64,000 bases of DNA, from contig QVOM02000101.1 of the NCBI GenBank assembly GCA_003586115.2, positions 29,729,289 through 29,793,288 on the forward strand. Direction: 5' to 3'. Each line of letters opens with the position of its first letter. Position 1 is the stretch's first letter. Made by a program: the position numbers and the translations under genes. Of the stretch, positions 1 through 10,769 are shown piece after piece. The notes below the pieces were generated by a model. It saw nothing but the letters and a program-made list of their open reading frames with translations, was not told the DNA's origin and did not search any database. This stretch comes from Salvator merianae (lineage: Eukaryota > Chordata > Lepidosauria > Squamata > Teiidae).

Positions 1-2150
1 GAGTCTGCATTTGGTTAAGTGTCAAACTTTAATCCCTGAGAAGGTTGTTTTATCTGCTACTGCTTTTTTATCTGCTAAACACAGTAAAACCTCACGCAGC
101 ATTTGCTTTTACTAAAGCAGGCCCAATATTTGTGTAATTGTGTAATTTGTGCAATTAATCAAATTAATATTGATATATTTCCTTCATTATATATCTTGAT
201 CATAATTTAAAGGCTTCAACATGATTGAAGCGTATGGGATTATGCATGGTACGAACAAAGTGACTAGTGAGAAGTTTTTCTCCCTTTCCCAAACTACTAG
301 AACCAAAGGTCATCAATGAAGCTGAATCTTGAACCAATCAAGACAGACAAAATATTTATTTATTTACTTTACACCATGCACAATTTAGTTGGAATTTGTT
401 CCTATGTGTTGAAGTGCTGGCTACTAGCTTGGGTAGGTTCAAAAATGGTTTGGATCAATTAATGGAAGTCGAGACTATCAATGGCTATTAGCCTTGATAG
501 CAGTAAGAGTTGGTGCATCCCTGAAGTATAGCTGCTGGTAACTTGCAAATAGAGCAAGTTGTGTACTTATGTCCTGCTGACAGGTTTCCTTGTACAGCTG
601 GTTTGCTACTGTGAAAAAATACTTGTGCTCCAGAATTTTTTCTTAAAAATAATCTCAAATGCTAACATTAGTATATTATAGGCCTGCATTTCATGATCTC
701 TCTGCAAAAGATCTCTCTCAAATGTTTGGCATAAAGATGAGTTGTTAGGCGTAGGATCAAGAATCAATACTCAGTTTTAAGTGAGTATCCTAACACAATG
801 AGTATCCTAACACCTGAATGGCAGTGATTGTAGGTTAGTGGTAAAGCAAACTGCCCAGAAAACAGAGGGTACTAACTTGCTAGTACTTGGCAACACCAAT
901 GCATGAATAAGTGTTATCGTAACTGAATTAAACAACAAGGGTAGAACGAGCATTAGAAGTTGTAGGACAATAAGGACATTGCTAGGATGGAATGGGCTCT
1001 GGATAAAATGATGTGCCTCCCATATGATGGAGATGCACAGAGTTTAATAGTAAATAAAAGTAGGATCTGTACAGCATCCTAATGACACTACGAGTGTACT
1101 TGAAGAGTGTGGGGTCTACATGACCCTGTACTCACTTATCAAGCAGCCTGGCATAAGCACTGTTAACAACATTTTGATGAAAGAGTGAGGCAAAGCATTC
1201 TAACAGCACTTTCTCCTGCTCTTCTGTTGTGCCATCACTACTGCTGAAGCTGTGTACTTAGCTGTTCTGGTTATTATCGGCAATTAACATAGCCCTGTTT
1301 TCTCAAACACAGAAAATCTCTGAATTCCAGGCCCAATTCCGGTGTTTAAGAAAAGAGCCCTGGTTGGAAACATCAAAGCTGGGGAATGAATGTTCTCCAG
1401 CTGTGATGTTTGCATAGGCAGGAGGGGTGGCATGTATGTGAGCAGCACACTTGTTGCTGTAAAGGCTAGAACGCTTTCTTGTTCATGTAGCTCCTGACAA
1501 ACACTGAGCTCATGAACCAAAGTCTGCGGCTGCTTTTACACCTTTAATTTTTTGTTGCATCAGGCAGTCCCTAGTTCTCAGGGATCACACCTCTGAATGC
1601 CTATCCGCCCTTGATCAGCTTCATTTTGCCCTTTATTCATACTAATATTCAGATTTGTCCTGGTCTCAATCCACTTCTGAGCAACCCCCCTGCTCTGTTC
1701 TTTAGACTATTGGGAGTGGTGTCAATGGCCATGGAGGAAGATATTACCTCTTCCTCACTAAACAATTCTGTGTTTGGGGGAGGTTTGAGGGAAAAGTAAC
1801 ATCTGGGGGGAAGGGAATTATGCAGCTTATTCTCCACCTCTAGATAAAATCCATGGTGGTATGTTAATCTAGAACAGGGAGGAATGTGGTCTTCCTCATG
1901 ATTTTCTGCTCCTTTCCAGAGGTCCCTGGACCACTGGTAGACCTGTTAAAATAGATCTACTGGTATTTGGTCTAGGTGGCCCTTTTGCAGCCTAGAAGGG
2001 GGCAAGGCCTCTCTAGTTCACACCAAAGTGCAAAAGAAAAAAAAAAAGAAGAAGAAGAAGTGGGTTAGGCCTCACAATATACCATTCTAAAAGTAAGTGC
2101 AAAAAAGACCAGAGGCAATACTTGTATGCTCTGCAAGGGCTGTGCTTTCA
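1..2150. other. No recognisable gene or repeat
   Basis: AT-rich sequence with stops in all frames. Short frames near 1284-1520 and 1611-1837 have no recognisable domain and read as chance ORFs. A short purine run (about 2034-2060) is the only low-complexity tract. A possible fragment of a small hairpin-type DNA transposon lies around 1920-1985, where the 'ggtagacctg' / 'tagatctactgg' wording also seen near 6330 and 38750 recurs, but no ends can be drawn. Confidence 0.5.
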
Positions 2151-2240
2151 AATGAACTATAGTTTAATGACTACAGTATCAGACTAGAACCTAGAAGGCT
2201 CCCTGGGTCATACATGCTCAGCCATGGTAGCACACTAGAT
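2150..2240 (+). repeat. tRNA-like SINE fragment (possible)
   Basis: The stretch 'tagtttaatgactacagta', followed by 'cagactagaacc', 'ccctgggtcata' and 'ctcagccatgg', matches the layout of the tRNA-derived SINE head common in squamates ('tggtttagtggttaag...ggactagga...cgggttcaaat...cagccatg'). The A-box and B-box regions are degenerate and there is no clear tail. A second, similar head is at 40511-40610. The call rests on remembered family wording, so it is tentative. Confidence 0.35.
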
Positions 2241-2490
2241 GAACTTGGACTTTTCATTTCTCCCAAGGTGGCTATAAGGGAAAAAAAAATGCAGGGGAAC
2301 TGTTGACATCTTGGCCTTGCTGTCTCTCCACTTTTGGTTTTTTTATTATGTCCCCTCGTATGTCAGGGTGACTCTACTCACCCAAAAAGACAACTGTGTC
2401 TTTTCTTGACCTGAATATCTGCTGAGGAACCGGGGGGGGGGGGGAGTAGAAAAGCCAAATCTGTATAAATAAAATGCAACAGCAAAAAAC

Positions 2491-2493
<3 letters not shown>

Positions 2494-2524
<31 letters not shown>
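2494..2524. repeat. (CA)n microsatellite
   Basis: About 15 uninterrupted CA units. A G-run of 13 lies just upstream near 2431-2443. Confidence 0.95.
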
Positions 2525-2526
<2 letters not shown>

Positions 2527-2754
2527 GGATTTATTCAATCCTTAAATAAAAGGGTACTCAAGTCAAAAGTCTGCTCTAAATATTAAAAACAAAATGTTTA
2601 AAAGTTAACAATGCAAGCCTGTGTTGCCTACTTTATAACATTTGTTTTTTTGCAGGCTATTTTATTTTATTTTGTTCTTTTACAAATTGTGCTACATTTA
2701 TTATCTCCATAGCACTGGTATGATTGTTTTCAGTAAATCAAGCAGTAAAAGTCA

Positions 2755-3172
2755 ATGTACTCATTCACACTGTAGTGCTAGTGAGTTATCAGATGACCGC
2801 TAGCACAGTGCTTCCATATGTTGTGGTGGCCTGAGTGATCAGGAGTGTCTGCAGATGCTCCCAATCACTATTAGTTGGGGACAGCATCATTGCTGTTCAC
2901 AGCTATACCCCGGTAAGCAGCATTCTCACCTACTTTTGGTGTGAATGCTGCAGTCCACGGCATGGCTGTGGCAGTGCAGTCATGCTCCATGTCCCTAGTC
3001 ACCATGGCAGTGGCTTGTTTCCACAGCCACTGCCATGACAGGTGGGCATCATTGACACTGCAAATGCAGGGTTTTTTTTCCAGCCCTCACAGTGCAGATG
3101 GTTGCTGTACTTCAGGGACTGTTCCATCTTGGTCAGATTCAACCATTCCAAGATGGAAAGTGTGAATAGGCC
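2755..3172. mobile_element. Hairpin-rich MITE, AGGGCC/CACACT-ended group
   Basis: The left edge reads 'actcattcacactgtag' and the right edge 'atggaaagtgtgaatagg', which are inverted relatives of each other. The right edge is like that of the element at 57595-58097 ('gtggaaagtgtgaaaatg'). The interior holds short perfect inverted repeats, for example 'catggcagtggc...gccactgccatg' around 3004-3036 and 'ccatcttgg...ccaagatgg' around 3124-3157. No coding capacity. No clean target duplication was found, so the ends and superfamily are uncertain. Confidence 0.45.
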
Positions 3173-3737
3173 CAATGTTAGGCCTAAGTTACCAGCTTAC
3201 ATGAAGATGTAAAATTTCTCAGAAATTCAAAACAGTGTCATGATGTCCCCATTTCTCCAAGCAAAGTACTCTAAAGTAATATTTGGAGAGCTGAGCTACA
3301 TTTTGATTTATAAAGCACAAGTGCAGAATGACAGAGGCAACATCAGCATAATGTTGCAATGGTATCCCTATGAGAGCTTGAAGAGTGTGGAATCTGGATG
3401 ATCCCACACTTCACCAGCACCTATCTCGATGTATTTTGAATAGACAGACTTTATTTTCCTATTCACAAGTAATGGCTGATTTGCAGGCCAATTTCTTGTG
3501 TTTGCAAAAAAAAAAAAAAAAAGTTCCAGTTGAAAACATCAAATCTGAGGAACAGTTATCTGTTTGCACAGATTGGAGTGGTGGTGGACATACACACAGC
3601 ATGCTTCTTATTTTCCACTGTATTCAACCAGTGGAATCGCTGTCATCCAGATCCTACCATAGGCTTGCATGGATCACCATGTTATCTCTATTCAGAAAAG
3701 GTTGCAGATGAAGAACCAATGAAGCTGCACATATGAG

Positions 3738-4688
3738 TAGGGATGTGCACGAAGGCACTTTTCCCTTTTCGCTTCGCAGGAATGCGAAGCTCCTAGGCTT
3801 CGTTTTCGCGGCGAAGATTTTCGCCGCGAACGGAAGCAGAGAAAACAAGGCGAAGGGAAGAGCTTTGCCTTAATTTCTCTGCTTCGGATTGCGCTCGCCT
3901 CTCTCTCATTCCCCCCCCCCGCCTAGTCTGTCAGTGTAATGACAGACTGGGGGGGGGAATAAGAGAGAGGCGAGCGCCATCGGAAGCAGTGAAATCAAGG
4001 CAAAGCTCTCCCCTTTGCCTTGATTCCTGCATTTCCGATGGCGCAGCGCTCTCTCTCACTCCCGCCGCAGTCTGTCAGTGCAATGACAGACTGGGGGGGG
4101 GAATAAGAGAGAGGCGAGCGCCATCGGAAGCAGTGAAATCAAGGCAAAGCTCTCCCCTTTGCCTTGATTCCTGCATTTCCGATGGCGCAGCGCTCTCTCT
4201 CACTCCCGCCGCAGTCTGTCAGTGCAATGACAGACTGGGGGGGGGAATAAGAGAGAGGCGAGCGCCATCAGAAGCGGTGAAATCGAGGCAAAGCTCTTCC
4301 CTTCGCCTTGATAGCTCTGTTTCTGATGGCTGCTGGCTGCCTCATTCACCCTAGTCTGTCAGCGCTCGCGCTGACAGCCTAGGGGGGTGAGTCAGTGAGG
4401 GGAAGAGAAGGAAAATCAACGGGAAGGGAATCCCCCTTCCGTTGAGTTTTCTCCACCACCGCTCGCTGCTGGCTGGCTGATTCACCCTAGGCTGTCAGCG
4501 CCAGCGCTGACAGCCTAGAGAGGTGAGACATCGGCAAATTGCGAAGGTCCCGAAATGCTTCGAAAAATTGAGGGACCTTCGCAATTCGCATTTGTGATTT
4601 CTGTTGCCCTTCGCATTCGATGCGAAGGGCAGGAAATCACGAAATTCGATCGAAAATCGAATGCCACGAAGCTTCGTGCACACCCCTA
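3738..4688 (+). mobile_element. Non-autonomous hAT-like multi-hairpin transposon, copy HPG-1
   Basis: A 951-bp element with imperfect TIRs (left tagggatgtgcacgaag, right reading taggggtgtgcacgaag on the other strand). It is flanked by a perfect 8-bp target duplication, 'catatgag', at 3730-3737 and 4689-4696. TIRs starting YAGGG with 8-bp duplications are typical of the hAT superfamily. It carries no transposase frame, so it must be moved in trans. The interior is GC- and CpG-rich and is a near-continuous chain of about 15 stem-loops: 3771-3790, 3805-3830, 3831-3886, 3891-3977, 3974-4044, 4045-4121, 4118-4188, 4189-4265, 4264-4330, about 4336-4400, 4404-4453, 4481-4526, 4534-4589, 4596-4638, then 4644-4662 and 4665-4678. 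It differs from HPG-3 by about 1% over the right half, which implies recent movement. Confidence 0.9.
3974..4261 (+). repeat. Internal 2 x 144-bp tandem duplication in HPG-1
   Basis: Positions 3974-4117 and 4118-4261 are nearly identical. Each unit is two hairpins: one built on 'gcgccatcgga...tccgatggcgc', the other on 'gcgctctctctc...gagagaggcgagcgc' with the loop palindrome 'agtctgtcag...atgacagact'. HPG-3 has the module once, so this is a copy-specific expansion. Confidence 0.85.
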
Positions 4689-4696
4689 CATATGAG

Positions 4697-5585
4697 TCCT
4701 AGCCGTACATGTTACCTTTGCATTATGTAACACAAATAAATCCAGAAATAATAAATTCAACATCACCCTAACAATGTAGATCTTTGTCTTTCCAGAAGGG
4801 GAAAAACATGTGTAGGACCGGAAAGTTATCTAAAACAAGAAAACCTAAAACATTCAGTTCCTTTCCTTCTTTGGCTTCAGTTTTAATTTATTGGCCCATA
4901 TCCAGCACACTACTGCACCCAAGCAGTGGCTGAGAACCTCAATCACGCATTTAATATCCAGGAATGTTAGATTGGTCAGGAGGCTAGCAGTAGCTCATTA
5001 TTCTCCTAGACATTTCTGTGAACACTACATATGTGAGATGAAGTTATTAGCAAAGCCATTTCCTGAACCAACATAATGTCATATAGTCTACTTTTTTCAC
5101 TGCTATCCAATTACCCACTGATATTTTCAGTTCCCAAACTCCACCTTCCCTATTCCTATCTGACTCTGTCCATCTAACACAGTTTGCAAGACAATCTGTC
5201 AGGAATTGTGTCATTTTTATGTTCTGGGCAGTAGTTAGAACAAACCTCTGGGTCCAGGAAGAACTTTTCAAAAGTGGATGTTCTGTGTGGTATCTGGCAG
5301 ACTAAATACAAGTTAAATGAGAGTAGTCAGTTTAATAGCAGGCAAGCATGTCAGAGTCACACAATATTTGTGTTCTTCTGTGCTTTAGAAGGGCTTCTCA
5401 CATACAGGTATCCATTAATGTTCTTGTCATCTGCAGCCATCTACAGTATCTTTCCTCTTAATTCAAAGAAATATTGTTAACTAAAGCCAAATCCAAAAAT
5501 AATCACTTTTCAGGACTGAAACCTGACATTTACTGTGATTAAATGTATTCAGTCTTACAATTCAGAACACAAATTCTCACAGTAA
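4697..5585. other. No recognisable feature
   Basis: AT-rich unique-looking sequence. Frames at 4891-5076, 5047-5271 and 5274-5480 show no domain or family signature. Confidence 0.5.
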
Positions 5586-5812
5586 TTGGGTGTCCCTGCA
5601 TTTACCTGTGTAGATCTGTAATAGTGTCTCAGCAACAGAGCCTGCTAGTATGGTAGTAGATCCCAAAATTGAGATCTACTAGCAATCCATTTCAAGGGCC
5701 TCTTGGCCTGGAACATGTTCCATCTTGTGCAGATGGACTCCACCAATTGTAGATGGGGTCTTCTGTATTCTGTACCAACACCAGAAATGCCAGAAAGTGC
5801 AGAAAGGCCCTT
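5586..5812. mobile_element. MITE, AGGGCCTTTCTGCACTT-ended group (diverged copy)
   Basis: The left edge ('tccctgcatttacctgtg', about 5593) and right edge ('agtgcagaaaggcccttt', about 5796) resemble the edge at about 58114 in inverted orientation. An internal stem is visible at 5652-5680 ('gtagatccc...gagatctac'). No target duplication could be confirmed. Confidence 0.35.
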
Positions 5813-6194
5813 TGCCTAACTGACATGGAATGATGAACAAAAAACAATAATTTTCTCTGAACCTGTGTCTCCACTTCTAGGAGAGGCAGCCCTGTTTCCG
5901 GTGGATAGGGGAGACACTCCCATCTGCAGTTCCCTAGTCTTTTCCCATTTTGGAATGAGGAGGCACCATTTTCTACAGAGCCTCTGTGCAAGGTAGGAAG
6001 AAACTGCCTTGATTTGGAGGCATCTCTGCAAGAAACTGTGGCACAAAATGGAATGTGTGATCATTTCAAAGGCTCTCACTGCTGGTGCAAATGGAAACAG
6101 AGTGACAGCAGGAACCTTTTTGGGACAACAAGGGCACTATAGAATGTTATGTAGAGTTAAGCCTGAATGGCATTTTCAAATGCTTCTTTTGGGG

Positions 6195-6495
6195 CCTTTC
6201 TGCACTTAAGTTTGTTCTGGAGTACAAGTCCTCATAGTCCTCTTCTGTACTGCTGGTATGTCACATCTGTTTTAGATGGACCATGATTTAGATCAAGAGG
6301 CCTTTGTTATGAATCATTGGTAGACCTGATTAAACAGGCCTACTGGTTTGCTAGTGAGAGTGATCCAGATCATGGAGGCATGCCTGCCTCTGTTTCCTGG
6401 ACTACAGGGGGACTCATTTCAGCAGTGCACCAAGGGTTGTTACTGAAATGGTCCCCTAGTGGCTCCAAGACTAGAATTATTTGTTCTTAGCCCTT
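6195..6495. mobile_element. Second diverged AGGGCCTTTCTGCACTT MITE piece
   Basis: Begins 'ggggcctttctgcactta' at about 6194. It shares internal wording ('atccagatcatgg', 'ttggtagacc') with the element at 38637-39115, and 'gggggac..catttcag' occurs in both. The right end is not clear; it may stop near 'cttagccctt' at about 6490. Confidence 0.35.
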
Positions 6496-6639
6496 ATGAG
6501 ACCTCAGAAGCTGGCTCTGATATTTGATTGAACTTCGATGCCAGTGTGGGGACATACCTGGACCAGTGCAACAATGTATTTTTGGTTTGAAAATAAAAAA
6601 AAAAAAAGTACTTTTTTTTTCATTGAAAAAGTTCAAGGG

Positions 6640-8152
6640 CGACTTCTGGGAAGATGGCCGAATGTAATTGCTGAGAGGAATTTTTCCTCTAAGCAAACCG
6701 CAGTGTGAGGAGACAGAGGGGAGAGTCTTAACCCCCTCTGTCAGAAGATATGATCTCCCTGAGCAACAGGGAGGCAGAGGAATTTCTCATTAGAGCTCCA
6801 AACAAATCTCCCCCCCAGGTGGGGCAATGAGGAATTCATGGCAGCCCACATATGGAAGGAGTTGGACGGAACTGAGAGGAATATCAGCAACATTCCTGAG
6901 TTACATTGTGTGTCGTCTTTAAAAGCACTATGTTTGGCCGATCCTCTTTTAATTTATGAAGATATCAAGATTAAAACAAAAACAAAAACCTTCATACAGG
7001 AGTTTTCTGCAATTAAAACCCTGAGAATATTTGCCAAAAGTTTAAACATCGTAATTCAGCAAGATACTAAAACATTTGTAAAGGTTTCAAATTCTTAGAG
7101 ATAAATCATTCAAAGTTTCAAACACGCCAGGGTTTTCAGTATCTCATTAAAACATACTGAAACGGTTTCTTGTCAACTAAGAGATAAGCTGGGAAGATTA
7201 ATGGTGGCTGTTTTTCTTCAGCTGAGNNNNNNNNNNNNNNNNNNNNNNNNNNNNNNNATGGACTTTAGTATGTAGGAATTATACAGATCCTTTGAATATC
7301 AGGAGCAGAATTTTGAAAGATTAAGACAAGATCTTAAAAATGAAATAGGTGCTGTACACACTGAACTTCATGAAATAAAAGATAAGGCTTTGAAACTGGA
7401 TAATTTTAAGGCAGAAATGCCTCAGACAAAATTTATGGTGCCAGAAATACAAATAGAGGCATTTGAACCTATCACAGACAAAGTGTCAAGGGATGTAATG
7501 GTGTTCTTTGTGCGGAAAGCTACAAGAGGCGCTGTTCTAGTGAGACAGTATGAGTCACTACTAACAAAAACTCAAGGTTCTACTATTTCACTGAAAGAAG
7601 CCCCAGGAAAAATCGCACAATGGAGAAAGGAGCATATGAGGAGTAAAAGGAGTAATCTCTACTTGGAATAAAAAAAAAAAAAATCAGATTGAACTCTGTG
7701 GATAAGATGATTTTTTTTTGGAAAAGATTGGTGGAAAAAGAAAAAAGGAACTATAGAAGCTAAAAGGAGGAAATCAGGAAGTGGGTTAACAGAACAACCA
7801 GCAAAAGCTGAATCATTGAAAGACTGATATTAGAAGAAGACTTTGAAAGCTTTCCGAGTTGGAAAAATAGATTAATGTACTGAGAAATAAGACAGTTGAT
7901 AGGTTTTCTGTATGAAAACTGGAAACCCTTTACTGACCTTCTGCAAGAATGGGAAAGTGGATTTGTACCTGGCGGATTGAAAGAATGAAGAGAAAAGAAA
8001 ACAATTGATAAAGGAAAAGAACTGGGTGACTGGGGGGCAAGAATATGAAATATAGAAGCAGCTTTGGGGGGGGAGAAGAAAAAGAAGGAGGAAGTCAGTA
8101 GCTAAGAATGTTAGTTTATAAATCATGAATCATTTACTGTAATTTTATATAT

Positions 8153-8155
<3 letters not shown>
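6640..8155 (+). mobile_element. Deletion-type L1 (HAL1-like: ORF1 plus L1 3' end)
   Basis: About 1.5 kb. It opens with 'ggcgacttctgggaagatgg', wording like the start of many L1 5' ends. A frame at 7390-7671 contains a 'RDVMVFFVRKATRG' segment followed by a basic C-terminus, resembling the RRM/CTD region of L1 ORF1p. Translating 7830-7970 gives 'ENWKPFTDLLQEWE', the style of the extreme L1 ORF2 C-terminus. No endonuclease or reverse-transcriptase sequence lies between them. The layout therefore matches HAL1-type elements that keep ORF1 and the L1 tail. A 31-base assembly gap interrupts it, and an (AT)n run follows the 3' end. The alternative is an ordinary L1 with a large internal deletion. 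Confidence 0.5.
7227..7257. other. Assembly gap (31 N)
   Basis: Thirty-one consecutive N inside the HAL1-like element; any frame read across it is unreliable. Confidence 0.99.

Positions 8156-8199
<44 letters not shown>
8154..8199. repeat. (AT)n microsatellite
   Basis: About 23 AT units at the 3' boundary of the HAL1-like element, probably seeded by its A/T-rich tail. Confidence 0.95.
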
Positions 8200-8205
<6 letters not shown>

Positions 8206-8799
8206 GAAAAAGTTTTAATACACAGCAAACATAGCAAACATGAACTCTTTGATCAAAGTGTTTGTGTTTGCAAGTGGAAGACCGGATCAATTTAACCATT
8301 TTTTGGTTAAATTGAAACCATAGCACGTTGCTTTGATGTGAACATCCATGAGCACAAACTGTTTGATTGAACTTTCAAACTTGAAAATCCCTATCCCTAT
8401 TCCTGTTCCCTGTTGCAAGCTATGTACTGGAAGTACTGAGCTGTAAAATGGAAGAAGTTTATCCAGGCAGCTGGCTCTTAAATGAGATCTTTACACTGTG
8501 GCTTTAACAACAGTAAACTAACATGGGGACTCCTTACAAGAATAGTCAGAGGGACAAGAAAAATACTCCCAGACCATGATCAGTTGGAATTAGGAACCGA
8601 GACTTTATTAAAAGGACAGTAAAAGCTTTAAAAGGAGGTGCAAGTATGGTGCATGAGACATGTAATCTTAAGCTGCCACTCCAACCTTAAAACTTGAAAA
8701 AAATACCTCAATAGCCTTTAATGTTGCAGGTAAGGCCCTGTTTTTATTGCTACTTAACATTTAAAACCTCTCCTCTTTAATTGGAGGGGAATTTAGGGC

Positions 8800-9770
8800 C
8801 AGAAATTTGACAAAGAAGAAGCAGAGGAACTCCAGAGCGCTGGAGACTCATTTGTCTAGAAAGTCAGCCACTCAAAAAAGCATTCATAAAGGTTGAGAGG
8901 GAGAAGGCAGCACAACTTCCCTGCTGAAAGAATTAGATTGGGACTCTAAACTGGAAGCTCTTAAAGCCTCTTTAGTTCAAGAATTGACAGATATATTTCA
9001 CTCCTTTCATGGAGACATTGCAGCTATGAAAGAAACAGTCACTACTATAACAAAAGGTCTCAAAGAGGTACAAGAAACAGCCTCTATGGGCCTCGATACC
9101 ACAATGGCCAACACATCTCAATAGCACTTGGTGCAATTTGATCTAGGGACAAAAAACAAACAAAACAACCAAACAGGCAACTTATCTTAAGAATCAGACC
9201 CGCCGATTGAACATTTGAATCAGAAGGGTCAAACAGGGCTTGGAAGAGATAAATATGTCCCAATTTTTGATTAACTGATGGTCGAGGGTTTTTTTTTGGG
9301 ATCTTCATTTCACCGTCCAGGATATCACTAGAGCACACAAAAGCCTGACCTCTCAAACTGATCTTAATCAATTTCTGTGGGATATTATCATGGCTTTCGA
9401 TAGATATGCAGTTAAGGCTATGGTCTTTGTTGCTCTTTGAAATCATACAGATCTCACTTGAGGGGTGGAAGATTGTTATCCTTCAGGACATTGTTCCAGG
9501 GACTCTCCATCTCCATCACAAGTTTAAGTTTTCTGTGCCTCTTCTTCGAAGTGCCAGTAACAAATTTAAGTGGGACTTTCCTTGTTTGATCATTGTTTCT
9601 CATAAGGGGAAACAATTAAAAGCTTCTAGTCTAGCTGAAGCTGAAGAAATGGCTGCCATACTATATCTGAAAGCCTTTGATGCCCAGGGGGCAGTTTTTC
9701 CTCCAGAGTCCATCCCATCCAGATTGGGGCAAGCTGCTTCGGAACAATTGCCACAGCATTCCCAAAAAGG
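8800..9770 (+). pseudogene. L1 ORF1p remnant (RNA-binding chaperone)
   Basis: L1 ORF1p is the trimeric nucleic-acid-binding protein that coats the L1 RNA. About 8925-9120 translates to a heptad-like stretch (ELTDIFHSF, ETVTTITKGLKEVQET), expected of the coiled coil. Around 9285-9420 the reading gives 'DITRAHKSL', 'LNQFLWDII' and 'FDRYAVKAMVFVAL', in the style of the RRM region. The open frame at 9406-9867 contains 'NKFKWDFPCLIIVSHKGKQ' then 'AEAEEMAAIL', matching the C-terminal domain pattern ('YRWGFPF...G....SPEEA..FL'). Several frameshifts and stops separate these blocks. The poly-Ile tail of the open frame is just the (AAT)n run translated and is not protein. Confidence 0.65.
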
Positions 9771-9776
9771 AAATAA

Positions 9777-9851
<75 letters not shown>
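9777..9851. repeat. (AAT)n microsatellite
   Basis: About 25 uninterrupted AAT units directly after the L1 ORF1 remnant. Confidence 0.97.
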
Positions 9852-9852
<1 letters not shown>

Positions 9853-10393
9853 GCAGCTACTAAGTGATATATAAGTGCTTCAATTTATTATTTTTGCCTG
9901 TGCAATTCATGGCTTTTCAAGCTTCACAAAAAATTGGAGGAAATGGTTATATTTTTGTCACTTACTCCACATTTTCTTTGTCTTTTTATAATTGGGGGGT
10001 AAATTTTCCTCTTCTCCACTAGTTTTTTCTAGTTATCAGACAGGTAATTTGGGATATAATTTCCTATCATTGTTAACAACCCCATTCTGCTTGTGAATTC
10101 TGTTATGAGTTGTTTGAGCACATCTATGATTTGTGCTCCATCCTTTTCATGATAGAGATTTTTTTCCAGAAAAAGGGTTTTAAGTCCTCCGAGAACCTAG
10201 AGAACTTCTATTTAGTTTCAATGCAGATAAAAAAGTGTTTTGGTAGATTCTTGTCTAAAGATTTGTTTGTTGTTTATTGTAATGGTTGGCAGTGCGAACA
10301 GGAGCTTTTTTCCTTATTGTAACCAGGCAAAGCTTCCTATATATTTATTTATATTGTAGTTATTGGGATCTACATACTGTAAATAGTGTATAT

Positions 10394-10751
10394 TAGGGAA
10401 GTGCACAAAAAAAAATCATTTTTGATTTGCTTTTGAATGAAAATCTGCATTTTCACTTCATCAGCAAATTTTGTTATTTAAAAATGCATTTTTCACATTT
10501 GGTTTCACATTTTCTGCAATGTTTTCAACTTGAAAATGCCATTTTCATGGTTTAAACACAGTGGAAAACACAAGAAACGCAAACATTTGACAAATTTCAT
10601 TTTCACAAAAAAAGTAGACCTTTTTGTTTTCAAACAAAACTGTTGAAAACTGTAAATACAAAAAAAGTCATTTTTGTTTTGATGCAAAAAATTTGTGAAA
10701 ATGAAATTTCATACAAGAGTTTGAATGTGAATCAAAATTTGCATATCTCTA
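10394..10751 (-). mobile_element. AT-rich hAT-like MITE, copy HPA-1
   Basis: Left end 'tagggaagtgcac', right end 'tttgcatatctcta', with an 8-bp flank 'gtgtatat' (10386-10393) against 'gtgtaaat' (10752-10759), 7 of 8 matching. The interior matches the elements at 20847-21207 (opposite orientation) and 46678-47028 (same orientation), including 'gaaaatgccattttcatggt'. It sits in the spacer between L1 ORF1 and ORF2, so it is younger than the L1. No coding capacity; frames inside it are spurious. Confidence 0.8.
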
Positions 10752-10769
10752 GTGTAAATGTTTTAGATA

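Noticed and set aside
3738..4688. CRISPR-like or satellite array interpretation of the hairpin element
   Set aside because: Stems differ from each other, spacing is irregular, and TIRs with 8-bp duplications show a DNA transposon. The genome is vertebrate.
9406..9867. 153-codon ORF with a poly-isoleucine tail as a novel protein
   Set aside because: The first part is the L1 ORF1 C-terminal domain and the Ile run is the (AAT)n microsatellite.
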